Origin: Parapusillimonas sp013416435
GTDB lineage: Bacteria; Pseudomonadota; Gammaproteobacteria; Burkholderiales; Burkholderiaceae_B
Reading direction: 5' to 3'
Assembly: GCF_052180245.1 (NCBI RefSeq)
Contig: NZ_CP197474.1
Coordinates: 868,001 to 932,000, forward strand
DNA length: 64,000 nucleotides
The position numbers and the translations under genes were made by a program. Position 1 is the first letter of the stretch. Each line of letters begins with the position of its first letter. Below, one piece after another: positions 26,933-35,064 of this stretch. Below the pieces are notes generated by a model that saw only the letters and a list, made by a program, of their open reading frames with translations, did no database searches and had not been told where the DNA came from.

Positions 26933-27007
26933 GGGCGGTTAGCTCAGTGGTAGAGCACTGCCTTCACACGGCAGGGGTCACTGGTTCGAACCCAGTACCG
27001 CCCACCA
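26933..27007 (+). tRNA. tRNA-Val (anticodon CAC)
   Basis: 75 nt with an encoded CCA. Acceptor stem GGGCGGT pairs with ACCGCCC; the D stem is GCTC/GAGC; the anticodon stem CTGCC/GGCAG encloses loop TTCACAC, giving anticodon CAC; the T arm has GGTTCGAACCC. It reads GUG valine codons. An integrase remnant begins 93 bp after its 3' end, so it is a likely integration site for the neighbouring mobile mosaic. Confidence 0.96.
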
Positions 27008-27099
27008 TACCGAAACCCGCATGAATACTGGCTTTGCGCCGGTTTAGGGTTGCTCCATAAATCCAGAATAATCAGCCCGGTGTAATTTCGGGTGTAATT

Positions 27100-27534
27100 T
27101 TAGGCAGCGCCCACCGCGTTCGACAGCTGCATCAGCGCTTCTTCCTGCCTCTCCACGTCCAAATGCGCGTACCTCTCGGTCGTTTTTATTGTTGTGTGGC
27201 CGAGAATATCCCGCACCACTTCCAGCGACACACCCATGTTGATCAGCAGGCTTGCGCATGAGTGGCGCAGGTCGTGGAAGTTGACGTGCTCCATGTCCAC
27301 CTTTTCCCGCCCCCTGCGAAACCCTGCCTTGAGCCCTTCGGCATTGATAGCAAGGGGAAGCCGGTCAAGCCAGGGGCGCAGCGCTGGAACGATGGGTATC
27401 GTGCGCTCCCTGAGCGTCTTTGTGTTGCCCGCGTGAATACGCAGCCGGTTGCCCTGAATGTCATCAGGCCGCATCTTGAGGATTTCGCCGCGTCGGCAGC
27501 CGGTCAGAAGCGCAATCCCAATGCAGCGCCCCAT
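27100..27534 (-). pseudogene. Tyrosine recombinase (integrase), N-terminally truncated
   Basis: Only the C-terminal catalytic half (about 144 residues) is left. The active-site residues are present: Arg in TGCRRGEILK, His-x2-Arg in HDLRHSCASL, His in LGHTTIKTTE and nucleophile Tyr in RYAHLD. Intact integrases of this kind are 330-420 residues. In the same frame a TGA at 27559-27561 stops translation nine codons upstream, and the sequence beyond belongs to another element. Located next to tRNA-Val, so it once drove integration of an island there; it is probably inactive because the arm- and core-binding domains are missing. Confidence 0.85.
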
Positions 27535-27597
27535 CGCTTTCTGGGTGGCGCTTGTTTTTCACAAGATAGCCAGTCGGCTCCGGCATCGTTACCTTGT

Positions 27598-28302
27598 TCA
27601 CGGCTTCACCTCCATTGCGGCGGCGGATGAGAACTCATGCACTTCGCCATCGTCATCGACGTACATCATTTTCAGCTCACAAGGTTGCAGGTAGTACTCA
27701 AGAACGGCCGGATCGTACTCATGACCGATGACCGCTGGAAACTCCAGATGCCGGCTTTCGGTGTATTGGGTTCGGCCCATCTTCCAGCTTTGGTATTGCG
27801 TCAAGACGTTTCCACCGCGAGATTGGACCGATCGCACTGGGGCTTCCTGCCGTGCCTTGAGCACAAGCTCTCGTCCGGCTTCCGGCGTGCCAAGACGGTC
27901 AAAAAGGTCGTTCAGTTCGACAGTGGTTAGGTTTCCGACACACTCGGAGTGGTGCTGGTGCCCTCTGGCAGCCACCGGCAGATGATGTTTGCTATCGGTG
28001 GTATGAACGAACTTGCGACGCCAACAGACCTTGAGTCCGCAGGCTTTCATCAAGGTTCGACAGCGGTGGCGTCCAACGTCATGACCTTGGGCACGCAGTG
28101 CTGCGCTCAAGCGACGACTCCCATAGGTGCGGCCACTGGCCAGAAAAACCGCCAGGGCATGTACACTGTCCTGACAAATGGGTGCAGGTGTACTTGCCCT
28201 GCGACGCGCGGCGTAGTAACCAGAGCGGCTGATGTCCAATGCCTGACAGACCTGTTTGATCGGTGCCTTCTTCGCTAACTCAGTGACGACATCGTGGATC
28301 AC
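27598..28302 (-). pseudogene. Chimeric ORF: IS3 OrfB N-terminus joined to a TnsA-like fragment
   Basis: One 234-codon frame made of two unrelated parts. Residues 1-105 are the N-terminus of an IS3-family OrfB (DISRSGYYAARRR; TYGSRRLSAALRAQGHDVGR; LMKACGLKV) and stop before the DDE core. From about residue 112 the text changes; residues 155-215 (RTQYTESRHLEFPAVIGHEYD, then VLEYYLQPCEL) resemble the N-terminal half of TnsA-type endonucleases, with Glu, Asp-Pro and Gln-Pro spacing, but lack the later Asp and Lys. It is probably a fusion left by an insertion-deletion and not a working transposase. The TnsA-like call is tentative. Confidence 0.6.
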
Positions 28303-28680
28303 TTCATTTCCCGTGCGAAGAAGGCCGAGGCCTTTTTTAAAATTTCGTTGTCCGATTTCAGTCGCCGGACTTCGGCTTCCAGTTCTCGAATACGCTGCTG
28401 CTCAGCCGTTAACGGTTTGCCAATCCCGGGCCTGCCGGCCAATTCTTCATCCAGTTGGTGCACCCAGCGTCGGACCACACTTTCGGTCAGCTTCATTTCG
28501 CGGCAGACTTGGCTGACGCTGACGCCTTGCTCGCGCACCATGCGCGCCACCTGTAACTTGAACGCTGGGTCAAAGGTTCGGCGAGTCTTGGTTGTGTCGG
28601 TTGTCTTGTCGGTCATCTCTTCATGTTCCTTGTCGGGGGGAAAACACCCGATCAAAGTGTCCATTTAAATTTGACCACAA
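27990..28680 (-). mobile_element. IS3-family insertion sequence remnant
   Basis: OrfA plus the first part of OrfB. The upstream IS end is probably near 28660-28680 (a TGTCCATTTAAATTTGACC stretch, on the + strand), where coding similarity stops. The opposite terminal repeat is lost with the end of OrfB, so boundaries are approximate and no target duplication can be shown. Confidence 0.65.
28299..28616 (-). CDS. IS3-family transposase OrfA
   Basis: 105 residues from the ATG at 28616. The HTH_Tnp_1 domain reads RTFDPAFKLQVARMVREQG, then VSQVCREMKLTESVVRRWVHQ. A leucine-zipper part follows (RIRELEAEVRRLKSDNEILKK). It overlaps the downstream OrfB frame by 4 bp, the usual layout for programmed -1 frameshifting to make OrfAB. 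OrfB is cut short here, so the element cannot transpose by itself. Confidence 0.88.
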   Translation of the reverse strand: MTDKTTDTTKTRRTFDPAFKLQVARMVREQGVSVSQVCREMKLTESVVRRWVHQLDEELAGRPGIGKPLTAEQQRIRELEAEVRRLKSDNEILKKASAFFAREMK

Positions 28681-28686
28681 CAAATG

Positions 28687-28711
28687 TGAGCGTTCCGCTC
28701 GGGAACGCTCA
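28687..28711 (-). terminator. Hairpin after the TRAP binding protein gene
   Basis: A perfect 10-bp stem (TGAGCGTTCC/GGAACGCTCA) with a 5-nt loop, 23 bp beyond the stop of the left-pointing TRAP gene. On that strand the stem is followed by CATTTGTTG, only partly T-rich. Confidence 0.5.
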
Positions 28712-28733
28712 ACACACAAGGGAGTGGGCATCC

Positions 28734-29714
28734 TTACTTGATGGCGGCGGCTTCTTTGCGCAGATCGGCCAGGATCGGGGTGCGCTTGATCCAGATTTCT
28801 TCCCACTTCTGGGGCACATCGCCGAAGAGCTCCGGTCCCACCTTGACGACCTTGACCTTCTTCGTGTCTTCGATGTTCTTGAGCATCTCGCCTTCGACCG
28901 TGGCGTAGGTGGCGAACAGGCTGTTCAGGTGCTTGCGCGCGGTGGCGGCGATCAACTCGCGGTCGGCCGGCGGCAGTTGCTGCCACACGCGCCCCGACAT
29001 CAGGCCCACGACCGGGAACATCATGTGGTTCGAGTGCACCAGCGTATTGCCGCGCTCGTAGAACTTCATCCGCCACACCAGCTCGAGGTCCGCATCCACG
29101 CCGTCGACCTGGCCGTTGGCCAGCGAGTCGTAGACGTCGGTCAGCGGCATCGGGGTCGAAGCCGCACCCAGCAACTGATAGAAGTCGCGCACCGGCGGGA
29201 ACGGCGTGATGCGCATCTTGCGGCCCTTCAGGTCGACGCCGCTGTTGGTCGGGAAGGCATTGAGCATCAGGCGCATCGCCGCTACGCCATAGCCGAAGCC
29301 GACGGCGCCGATTTCACGGGGCAGGCGTTGCAGCATCTTTTGCGCGGTCGGACCGTTGAGCAGGACTTCGGCCTGTTGCGGGCTGTTGACCAGGAACGGA
29401 GCGAACAGCGCGCTCATGTCCGGCACGCGGTTGGTCACTTCGGCGGCGGTCATGAAAGCCATGTCGAGTGCGCCGGTCTGCAGTTGCTGCATCATCTGCG
29501 CTTCGTTGCCCAACTGGCCGGCCGGGAAGGTGCTGACCGAATACTTGCCGTTGGATTTCTGCTTGAGCTCCTCGCCCATCGCGTTGGCGGCCTTGGTCCA
29601 CTCGTGGGTGGCCGGCACGATCAGGCCCAGGCGCAGTTCCTTCGCCCCGGCAGCGGCGCTCAGGGTCGCGCCGGCGGCCACGGCAAGAATGGTTAACAGT
29701 TTTTTGAATTGCAT
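28734..29714 (-). CDS. TRAP transporter DctP-type substrate-binding protein (orphan)
   Basis: 326 residues with a signal peptide (LLTILAVAAGATLSAAAGA, cut before KELRLG). DctP features are AMGEELKQKSNGKYSVSTFPAGQLG, the conserved Arg region GRKMRITPFPPVRDFYQLLGA and the PMPLTDVYDSLANGQVDG motif. It would bind an organic acid, or another carboxylate, in the periplasm. No DctQ or DctM membrane genes are nearby, so it must use a distant permease or be stranded. AGGAGA upstream supports the start. It lies directly after IS debris. Confidence 0.9.
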   Translation of the reverse strand: MQFKKLLTILAVAAGATLSAAAGAKELRLGLIVPATHEWTKAANAMGEELKQKSNGKYSVSTFPAGQLGNEAQMMQQLQTGALDMAFMTAAEVTNRVPDMSALFAPFLVNSPQQAEVLLNGPTAQKMLQRLPREIGAVGFGYGVAAMRLMLNAFPTNSGVDLKGRKMRITPFPPVRDFYQLLGAASTPMPLTDVYDSLANGQVDGVDADLELVWRMKFYERGNTLVHSNHMMFPVVGLMSGRVWQQLPPADRELIAATARKHLNSLFATYATVEGEMLKNIEDTKKVKVVKVGPELFGDVPQKWEEIWIKRTPILADLRKEAAAIK

Positions 29715-29976
29715 CGTCTTCTCCTAGGAATTGACGAGCGCTCGGGCGCTCTTTTTGTTTCGCTTCTTGTGTCGGCCGGATGCTGCGAAGCGCACCTCGT
29801 CCATTTATGTGCAATGCACTTTACAGGTGCATCCGTTTGAGGGCATTGCCCCAGGCTCTGCATTTTTGCCATAGAGTCTGGATCGATGTGCGACTGCAGC
29901 ATCGGCATTGCCTCGCCTGCAACGCCGAAAAGCCGCGCACTGCCCTCAAGGGATGGCCGCACCATCGACAAAGGCT

Positions 29977-30798
29977 TCAGGCGCGGCGCGCCTCTTGCGC
30001 CGCCTGTCCGCCCGCGGAACCGGCTTCGGCGGCGGCCGTGGCCCGTTCGGCCTGCTGCGCGGCGAGCTTGGCCTTGTCCTCCGGCTTGCGCGCCTCGTCC
30101 GACATGCCGTTGAACAACGTGGCCAGCACGCCCTTGTTCAGGTCGCTGGTGCCGAACAGCGCGTCGCAGATCGGGAAGGTCAGGTTGAAATTGCGGGTGT
30201 GCATGAAGTCCGGGTTGTGATGCAGGACATGCATGCGCCGCACCGTGTTGACCAGCGGGATGCGGTCGAGGATCGGATGCTCCAGATGCGACAGCGTGTG
30301 CAGGCCCTCATACATCAGGAAATAGGCTGCCATCGTCAGCACCGCGATGTAGCCGGCATTGGCCGACCACAGCGTGCCGATCAGGATCGCCGGCGGCAGC
30401 GCGGCGAGCACGAACAGGATGGGTGCGAACGGCGGAAACAGCAGCGCGCGCCATTCCTTCTGGCCGTCGTATTCCAGCGTCTTGTGCGAGAAGAACTGGT
30501 GATGGGTCGCCACGTGACGCTTGTAGGCGGACTTGAGCCAGCTCTTGGGGCTGTGCAGCAGATAGCGGTGTCCCGCCCATTCGGCCCAGTTCCCGAACAG
30601 GAACATCGGCACGACCACGTACACCCACTCCTGCCAGCTCACGTTTTCGAGCTGCATCGCGCAATACCAGAGCACGCCTATCGTAAAGACCAGCGTGAAG
30701 CCCAGATGCATCTCGCCCCGGTACCAGCCCGGCGTGGACTCGACATACTGCTTCCTGAATGCCCGGGAGCGGGCGACAATTTCCTGTTCGCGGCTCAT
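29977..30798 (-). CDS. Fatty acid hydroxylase/sterol desaturase-type membrane protein
   Basis: 273 residues. Three histidine clusters of the di-iron hydroxylase superfamily are in order: GHRYLLH, HVATHHQFF and RRMHVLHH, with additional His in LHTLSHLEH. Four hydrophobic helices flank them. The Ala/Glu-rich tail after about residue 240 is low complexity. It probably hydroxylates or desaturates a lipid at the inner membrane. It is divergent from a TetR gene across a perfect palindrome, so substrate-responsive control is likely. 262 bp without a gene separate it from the TRAP gene. Confidence 0.87.
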   Translation of the reverse strand: MSREQEIVARSRAFRKQYVESTPGWYRGEMHLGFTLVFTIGVLWYCAMQLENVSWQEWVYVVVPMFLFGNWAEWAGHRYLLHSPKSWLKSAYKRHVATHHQFFSHKTLEYDGQKEWRALLFPPFAPILFVLAALPPAILIGTLWSANAGYIAVLTMAAYFLMYEGLHTLSHLEHPILDRIPLVNTVRRMHVLHHNPDFMHTRNFNLTFPICDALFGTSDLNKGVLATLFNGMSDEARKPEDKAKLAAQQAERATAAAEAGSAGGQAAQEARRA

Positions 30799-30875
30799 GA
30801 TCTTCCTTTCAACTCGACTTGTTTTTCAAATCAGAGGCGGCGCTGCGGCTTGTACCTCTGGTCTCCACACCCATA

Positions 30876-30895
30876 TTTAAGTACACTTACTTAAA
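30876..30895. promoter_or_regulatory. TetR-type operator (20-bp dyad)
   Basis: TTTAAGTA and TACTTAAA around CACT, a perfect 8-bp inverted repeat in an AT-rich patch between the divergent hydroxylase (start 30798) and tetR (start 30919) genes. Size and position fit a TetR operator controlling both. Confidence 0.75.
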
Positions 30896-30918
30896 TAAGT
30901 CTATACCCTTAACTAAAC

Positions 30919-31644
30919 ATGTCTACAGTCAAACCCCTCCGTTCGGACGGCAAGGAAACACGGGACAAGATGAAGGCCGTGGCCCAGCGGCTGTTCGCGC
31001 TGCACGGCATCGACGGCGTTTCGGCCACCGACATCGTTGCGGCGACCGGCCAGAGGAACAAGGCCTCGGTGCAATACCACTTCGGGTCGAAGGAAGCGCT
31101 GATCGGCGAACTGCTGGTCGATGGCGCGAAGAAGGTGGATGCATTCCGCCAGGAAATGCTGGACGAGATGGCGGCCACGGGCAAGCCGCCTACCGTGCGC
31201 GAAGTGCTAGGCGCCTTCATCCTGCCGGTGCATCGCTTGACCGTGACCGAGGCGGAGGGCGGCACCTACCTGCGCTTCCTCTCCAACGTGCAATCGACCC
31301 ACCGCCCGCTGTTCCGTCAGTACATCGGCAATCAATGGAACACCGGCTATCGCCGCTGTCTGCAGCATTTCCGCGAACTGCTCGCGCACCTTCCCGGGCC
31401 GCTGCTGGAGCAGCGCCTGTCGCTGGTGGCGATCTATACGACTGCCGTGCTTTCGATCAAGGAAGCGCCGCTGGACGAGGCGCATTCGCCGAGCCGGCTA
31501 TGGCTGCCGGAATTCACGCTCGACAACATCCTCGACACCTTCCAGGCCATGCTCGAATGCGCGCCCTCTGCCGCCACGCTGGCGGGGTTGCCGGGTCAAC
31601 TGGAAAACGGCGCCGCGAAGTCTTCGCGCACACGCAAGGAATAG
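30919..31644 (+). CDS. TetR family transcriptional regulator
   Basis: 241 residues. The N-terminal helix-turn-helix spans about 13-60: RDKMKAVAQRLFALHGIDGV, SATDIVAATGQRNKASVQYHFGSKEAL. The rest is a helical ligand domain with no family assignment. It is the likely repressor of the divergent hydroxylase gene through the dyad 24 bp before its own start. It converges with the truncated AraC gene, 14 bp away. Confidence 0.92.
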   Translation: MSTVKPLRSDGKETRDKMKAVAQRLFALHGIDGVSATDIVAATGQRNKASVQYHFGSKEALIGELLVDGAKKVDAFRQEMLDEMAATGKPPTVREVLGAFILPVHRLTVTEAEGGTYLRFLSNVQSTHRPLFRQYIGNQWNTGYRRCLQHFRELLAHLPGPLLEQRLSLVAIYTTAVLSIKEAPLDEAHSPSRLWLPEFTLDNILDTFQAMLECAPSAATLAGLPGQLENGAAKSSRTRKE

Positions 31645-31658
31645 GCCGGGCGGCGCGT

Positions 31659-32219
31659 TCAGGCCGAGCCGTACACCTGCACCACGCGCCGGTACTCGCT
31701 CGGCGTCACGCCGAAATGCCCGCGGATGAAGCGGGTGAAATGGCCCTGGTCGGAGAAGCCGAGTTCCTCGGCCAGGCGGCCCAGGCTGGAGCGCTCCTGC
31801 TCGGCCAGGCGGCGGCAGGCGGCTTCCGCGCGCAGCGTATTGACGAATACGTGCGGCGTCATGCCGGTGGCGCGGCGGAAGCGCACGAAGAACTGCGCGC
31901 GCGACAGATGGGCGGAAGCCGCCAGCTTGTCCACGTCCAGCGACTGGCCGAGATTGTCGCGGATGTAGCCGATCGCGCGCTGGATGCGGGAGTCCGGCAA
32001 CTGCAACCCTTCCGGCCGGACCAGATCGTCGATGCGCTTCAGGGACGAATACTGCTCGCTGATGGCCAGCATCAGTTCGAACAGCGCGCTTTCGAGGCGC
32101 TCCTGCGTCATCGGGATCAGCGACAGCATCTCGCCGATCAGTTCGTCGGCCAGCTTGCGGATGTGCGGCGTGATCTCCACGCACGGGCGAGGGAAAAAGC
32201 CGGGATGGCCGGATATGGT
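31659..32219 (-). pseudogene. AraC-family regulator, 5'-truncated
   Basis: The C-terminal DNA-binding domain is intact, with two helix-turn-helix motifs (LDVDKLAASAHLSRAQFFVRF; LGRLAEELGFSDQGHFTRFI) and the PSEYRR end. Only about 85 residues precede it (from a GTG at 32180), whereas related regulators have 200 or more. Reading upstream in frame, an in-frame TGA occurs at about 32217-32219 and no effector domain is found. The right edge of the mobile mosaic probably cut the gene here. A short constitutively active protein from 32180 is possible. Confidence 0.75.
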
Positions 32220-32538
32220 ATCATTCCGGCCCCTTTATGGTGTCAGGCACACTTCCCCATAATCGGGGGATCAGGGCATTCATCCCATTGCGGTTAATTA
32301 CACCGTTCCAGCCGCATTGAGCCACGACCCGCATGCGATGATTCTCAAAATTCCTGAGTCCATACGCTCGGCGTGCGATTGTCGTGCTTCTTATTTTCTA
32401 TGGTTGGCGCCAAGCCGGGATGGTTTTACTGCCGCTCGAAATGACCTTGGGCTGAATCAGAAAATGGACGTTTGGATGACTGGTCGCTGCGGCTCTCCAT
32501 ATTTAGGCAACTGGCTGCTTCTGGTTCACGGCCGGCAG
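32220..32538. other. Non-coding junction between mobile mosaic and dtd
   Basis: About 320 bp with no supported gene, RNA or repeat. It holds the presumed right end of the 27-32 kb mosaic. No copy of the tRNA-Val 3' end, which would mark a second attachment site, is visible. Confidence 0.5.
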
Positions 32539-32976
32539 CTATAGCTGGATCGGAATCGTGACGGGGCCGTCGTTGACCAGATTGACTTGCATGTTTGCGC
32601 CAAAGGCACCGGTTTCCACAATCGGATGCAATTTGCGGGCTGCTTGCACAAAATAGTCGTACAGTCTTTCACCGGTTTTGGGGTCGGCCGCGCCGGTGAA
32701 GCCGGGCCGGTTGCCGCTCCAGACATCGGCGGCCAGTGTGAACTGGCTGACAATCAACAAACCGCCTTCAACGTCCTGAATGCTGCGGTTCATCTTGCCC
32801 GCTGCATCACTAAAAACGCGCAATTTGAGCAGCTTGGCCAGCAAGCGGTCGGCGGTCGATTCGGTATCAGCCGTTTCGGCACAAATCAGCACCAGCAATC
32901 CTTTGCTGATGCGGCCCGCGATAAGGTCGTCAATAGACACGGAGGCTTGGCTGACACGTTGGATGACTGCCTTCAT
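32539..32976 (-). CDS. dtd: D-aminoacyl-tRNA deacylase
   Basis: 145 residues, the family length. MKAVIQRVSQASVSID, SQFTLAADVWSGNRPGF (catalytic Ser-Gln-x-Thr region) and the closing NDGPVTIPIQL (GPVT motif; the NGPVT/cross-subunit Gly-Pro) are diagnostic. It frees D-amino acids, and glycine mis-loaded on tRNA-Ala, from tRNA. The start overlaps the GFA gene stop as ATGA, so the two are translated together. Confidence 0.94.
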   Translation of the reverse strand: MKAVIQRVSQASVSIDDLIAGRISKGLLVLICAETADTESTADRLLAKLLKLRVFSDAAGKMNRSIQDVEGGLLIVSQFTLAADVWSGNRPGFTGAADPKTGERLYDYFVQAARKLHPIVETGAFGANMQVNLVNDGPVTIPIQL

Positions 32977-33323
32977 GCTTTCGCACCATCGTAGTGCTGG
33001 AGTTCCAGGGCATCAAGGTTGATTGACGGTACGCAGCGTAGGTTGACGGCGCGAACTGCAGAGCCGTCCGGGTTAGCTCCATAGGCGAAGGGCTCGGTGC
33101 CGCAGTGCTGGCAAAACCGATGTTCGATTTTGTGCGTGTTGAACTTATAGGAGCGAAGGGCTTCTTCGCCCTGCATCAATACGAATTGCTCTGCGGGAAA
33201 GAAGGACAACAACAGCCCTTTTCGTCGGCAGTGAGAACAATTGCAACTAATGGCCTTGGTGGGCAGCTGAGCGTCAACTTTGAATTTAACAGTCCCACAG
33301 TGACAGCTTCCTTCGAATGGCAT
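32973..33323 (-). CDS. GFA family (CENP-V/GFA domain) protein
   Basis: 116 residues. Zinc cysteines are seen in GSCHCGTVKF (CxC), ISCNCSHCRRKG (CxCxxC) and FCQHCGTEPFAYG (CxxC). The fold is that of glutathione-dependent formaldehyde-activating enzyme, though most family members have unknown substrates. It is between a small hypothetical gene (9-bp gap) and dtd (4-bp overlap). Confidence 0.88.
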   Translation of the reverse strand: MPFEGSCHCGTVKFKVDAQLPTKAISCNCSHCRRKGLLLSFFPAEQFVLMQGEEALRSYKFNTHKIEHRFCQHCGTEPFAYGANPDGSAVRAVNLRCVPSINLDALELQHYDGAKA

Positions 33324-33332
33324 TGAGATTCC

Positions 33333-33569
33333 TTACTTTGCGTCGTCCAGCCGATCAAGGATCGCGAGGGCTCTCTCGCGATCAGCAGCGGCTGCCGGCT
33401 TCTTGAAGCGCATTTCCACGTCGAATGCAGCAATGGCCTGGGCGGGTGCCGGTACCCGCAGCTCTTTCCAGGGCATTGCCAAATAGCGGCAAATACCTGC
33501 CACGCAGAATACGGCGTAGTACTTCACGTGCAGCGCCGCCCTCTGATCGAAGGGTGGAGACAAATACAT
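33333..33569 (-). CDS. Small hypothetical protein
   Basis: 78 residues, no family recognised. The first half has a mildly hydrophobic stretch (YYAVFCVAGICRYLAMPW) and the second half is charged. A G-rich ribosome site (AGGGGGG) precedes the ATG, and only 9 bp separate it from the GFA gene, so it probably leads the small-protein/GFA/dtd operon. Confidence 0.5.
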   Translation of the reverse strand: MYLSPPFDQRAALHVKYYAVFCVAGICRYLAMPWKELRVPAPAQAIAAFDVEMRFKKPAAAADRERALAILDRLDDAK

Positions 33570-33650
33570 TGTATCCCCCCTGAGTAGGAATTCAGTGGGT
33601 CATTACAGATTTGGTATGCTCGACTCGTGTCATTCCTATAAAGGCCGGCC

Positions 33651-34694
33651 ATGATCATTGGTATACGCAGCATTGCAACTTTGGGCCCTCGTGTCGATCG
33701 GACAAGAACTCGCCGCCGCGGCAAATGGTTGCTTCACGGCTTCGCGGCTGCAAGCTGCCTGGCGGCATTCTCTGCTCACGCAGCGCCTTCCGGCGCCCTG
33801 CGGGTTACGGAAATAACAGAGGCGACACATCCATTTCAAACCCTGTATTGCGCGCGATTGCCTATCCAGACGCGTCTGGTCGGAACGTCAATGGAGGTGG
33901 TTGTACGGGGCAAGAGCCGGATCCTTGCCCCAGTGATCGCCGCTTCGGGTGCGCGCTATCAGTTGCCGGGGGATCCCGATACCCAGTTCTGGGGCAAGGG
34001 ACCATTGGCCACGGTCACATGGTCTGGCGAAGCGCTGCCGCAGTGCGCGCCCGCGGGTACCGTGATTCCGCCTTTCCAGGCTTCGAGCAACGAGCCATTC
34101 TGGGCGGTTGACTACGATGGATGGCAACTGACGTTGCGCGAACCCGGCAAGCCACCGCGCGTGGTCGATGCGCAGGTGCTCGAGACGCGACCTGACGGCC
34201 AGACCATAGGTGGAGGCGACGGACAAAATACGGTGCGGCTACGCGTGGATGACGGTATCTGCGTAGACAGCATGAGCGGCATGCCGCGGCCGCAGCGCGT
34301 TACTCTGCAAGAGGAAGGCGAATCCCGGCAGGGTTGCGGTGGGGATCCGTCGCGTTTGCTGCAAGGCGTCGCCTGGAAGGTGTTCGATATATCCGGCAAG
34401 CCGGTCGCAGCGAGTCCGTCGATCTGGATTTCATTCCTGCCCGAGGGGCGGGTTGCGGGCAGTACTGGGTGCAATCGCTTTTTTGGCGCTTATACCCTGA
34501 CGGGAGAAGGCTTGGTCATAGACAAGGTGGGCAGCACTCGAATGGCCTGCGCGCCGGCGCAGATGGAGTGGGAGCAGCGATTCACGCAGCATCTGCTCGC
34601 GGTGCGCGGTTTCGGCTTCGATGCCAAAGGGGCGCTCATCCTGAAAGGCGACACGGGCGAATTGCGCGCTCTGGCGGATGCGAGCGCTCAGTAA
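33651..34694 (+). CDS. MliC-COG3650-META multidomain periplasmic protein
   Basis: 347 residues. A long positively charged leader precedes the signal core (LHGFAAASCLAAFSAHA, cut near residue 45). Residues about 60-130 match MliC-type lysozyme inhibitors (YCARLPIQTRLVG, SGARYQLPG, FWGKGPLATVTW and the closing Cys). Residues about 138-230 are a COG3650-like domain (PFQASSNEPFWAVDYDGW). Residues about 240-343 are a META/HslJ domain (GSTGCNRFFGAYTL; STRMACAPAQMEWEQRF). It may protect against lysozyme and envelope stress. A later start would shorten the leader. Confidence 0.8.
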   Translation: MIIGIRSIATLGPRVDRTRTRRRGKWLLHGFAAASCLAAFSAHAAPSGALRVTEITEATHPFQTLYCARLPIQTRLVGTSMEVVVRGKSRILAPVIAASGARYQLPGDPDTQFWGKGPLATVTWSGEALPQCAPAGTVIPPFQASSNEPFWAVDYDGWQLTLREPGKPPRVVDAQVLETRPDGQTIGGGDGQNTVRLRVDDGICVDSMSGMPRPQRVTLQEEGESRQGCGGDPSRLLQGVAWKVFDISGKPVAASPSIWISFLPEGRVAGSTGCNRFFGAYTLTGEGLVIDKVGSTRMACAPAQMEWEQRFTQHLLAVRGFGFDAKGALILKGDTGELRALADASAQ

Positions 34695-34741
34695 AATGCT
34701 GGGCGTCTTTGTAGAGCAGCTAACGCTGAAATGGGCCGTAG

Positions 34742-34939
34742 TCAGTTCAACGCTTCTGCGGCCGCTTCTTCAGGCGTCAGTCCGTTATAAAACTGGTCGG
34801 TAAACCATTCAGCCTGCTCTTCGATGTGCTCCTGTGCCTGACGCAACGTTGCACCACCGGCCACCAGGAAACCCTCGACCTCCATGCACCATTCAATTAG
34901 CGCTACCTCGTCCGGATCTGGCTTGCTTTTCTTTTTCAT
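34742..34939 (-). CDS. Small acidic hypothetical protein
   Basis: 65 residues, no known family. Lys-rich start then acidic helices (DPDEVALIEWCMEVEGF; GLTPEEAAAEALN). A strong AAGGAG lies 6 bp before the ATG, which makes expression likely. It converges with the META protein gene (47-bp gap) and is divergent from the ABC-F gene. Confidence 0.6.
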   Translation of the reverse strand: MKKKSKPDPDEVALIEWCMEVEGFLVAGGATLRQAQEHIEEQAEWFTDQFYNGLTPEEAAAEALN

Positions 34940-35064
34940 AGGTGCTCCTTTGCTTTAACCTGCGCCATGCGCACTCTACCCAATATACGGAACAAATCGG
35001 GCAAATGCTACAATTTTTGCCCTCTTAAGCGGCTTCCGCCGCATCCCGCGCAGGCCTGCACTTA

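Noticed and set aside
27100..27600. Functional integrase
   Set aside because: Catalytic residues are present, but an in-frame TGA at 27559-27561 and loss of the N-terminal half argue against activity.
26933..32538. Second attachment site (copy of the tRNA-Val 3' end)
   Set aside because: I scanned to the dtd gene and saw no repeat of the TTCGAACCC to CCACCA segment.
32317..32544. 75-codon open frame before dtd
   Set aside because: No ribosome site, no family pattern, and it runs over the 3' end of dtd.
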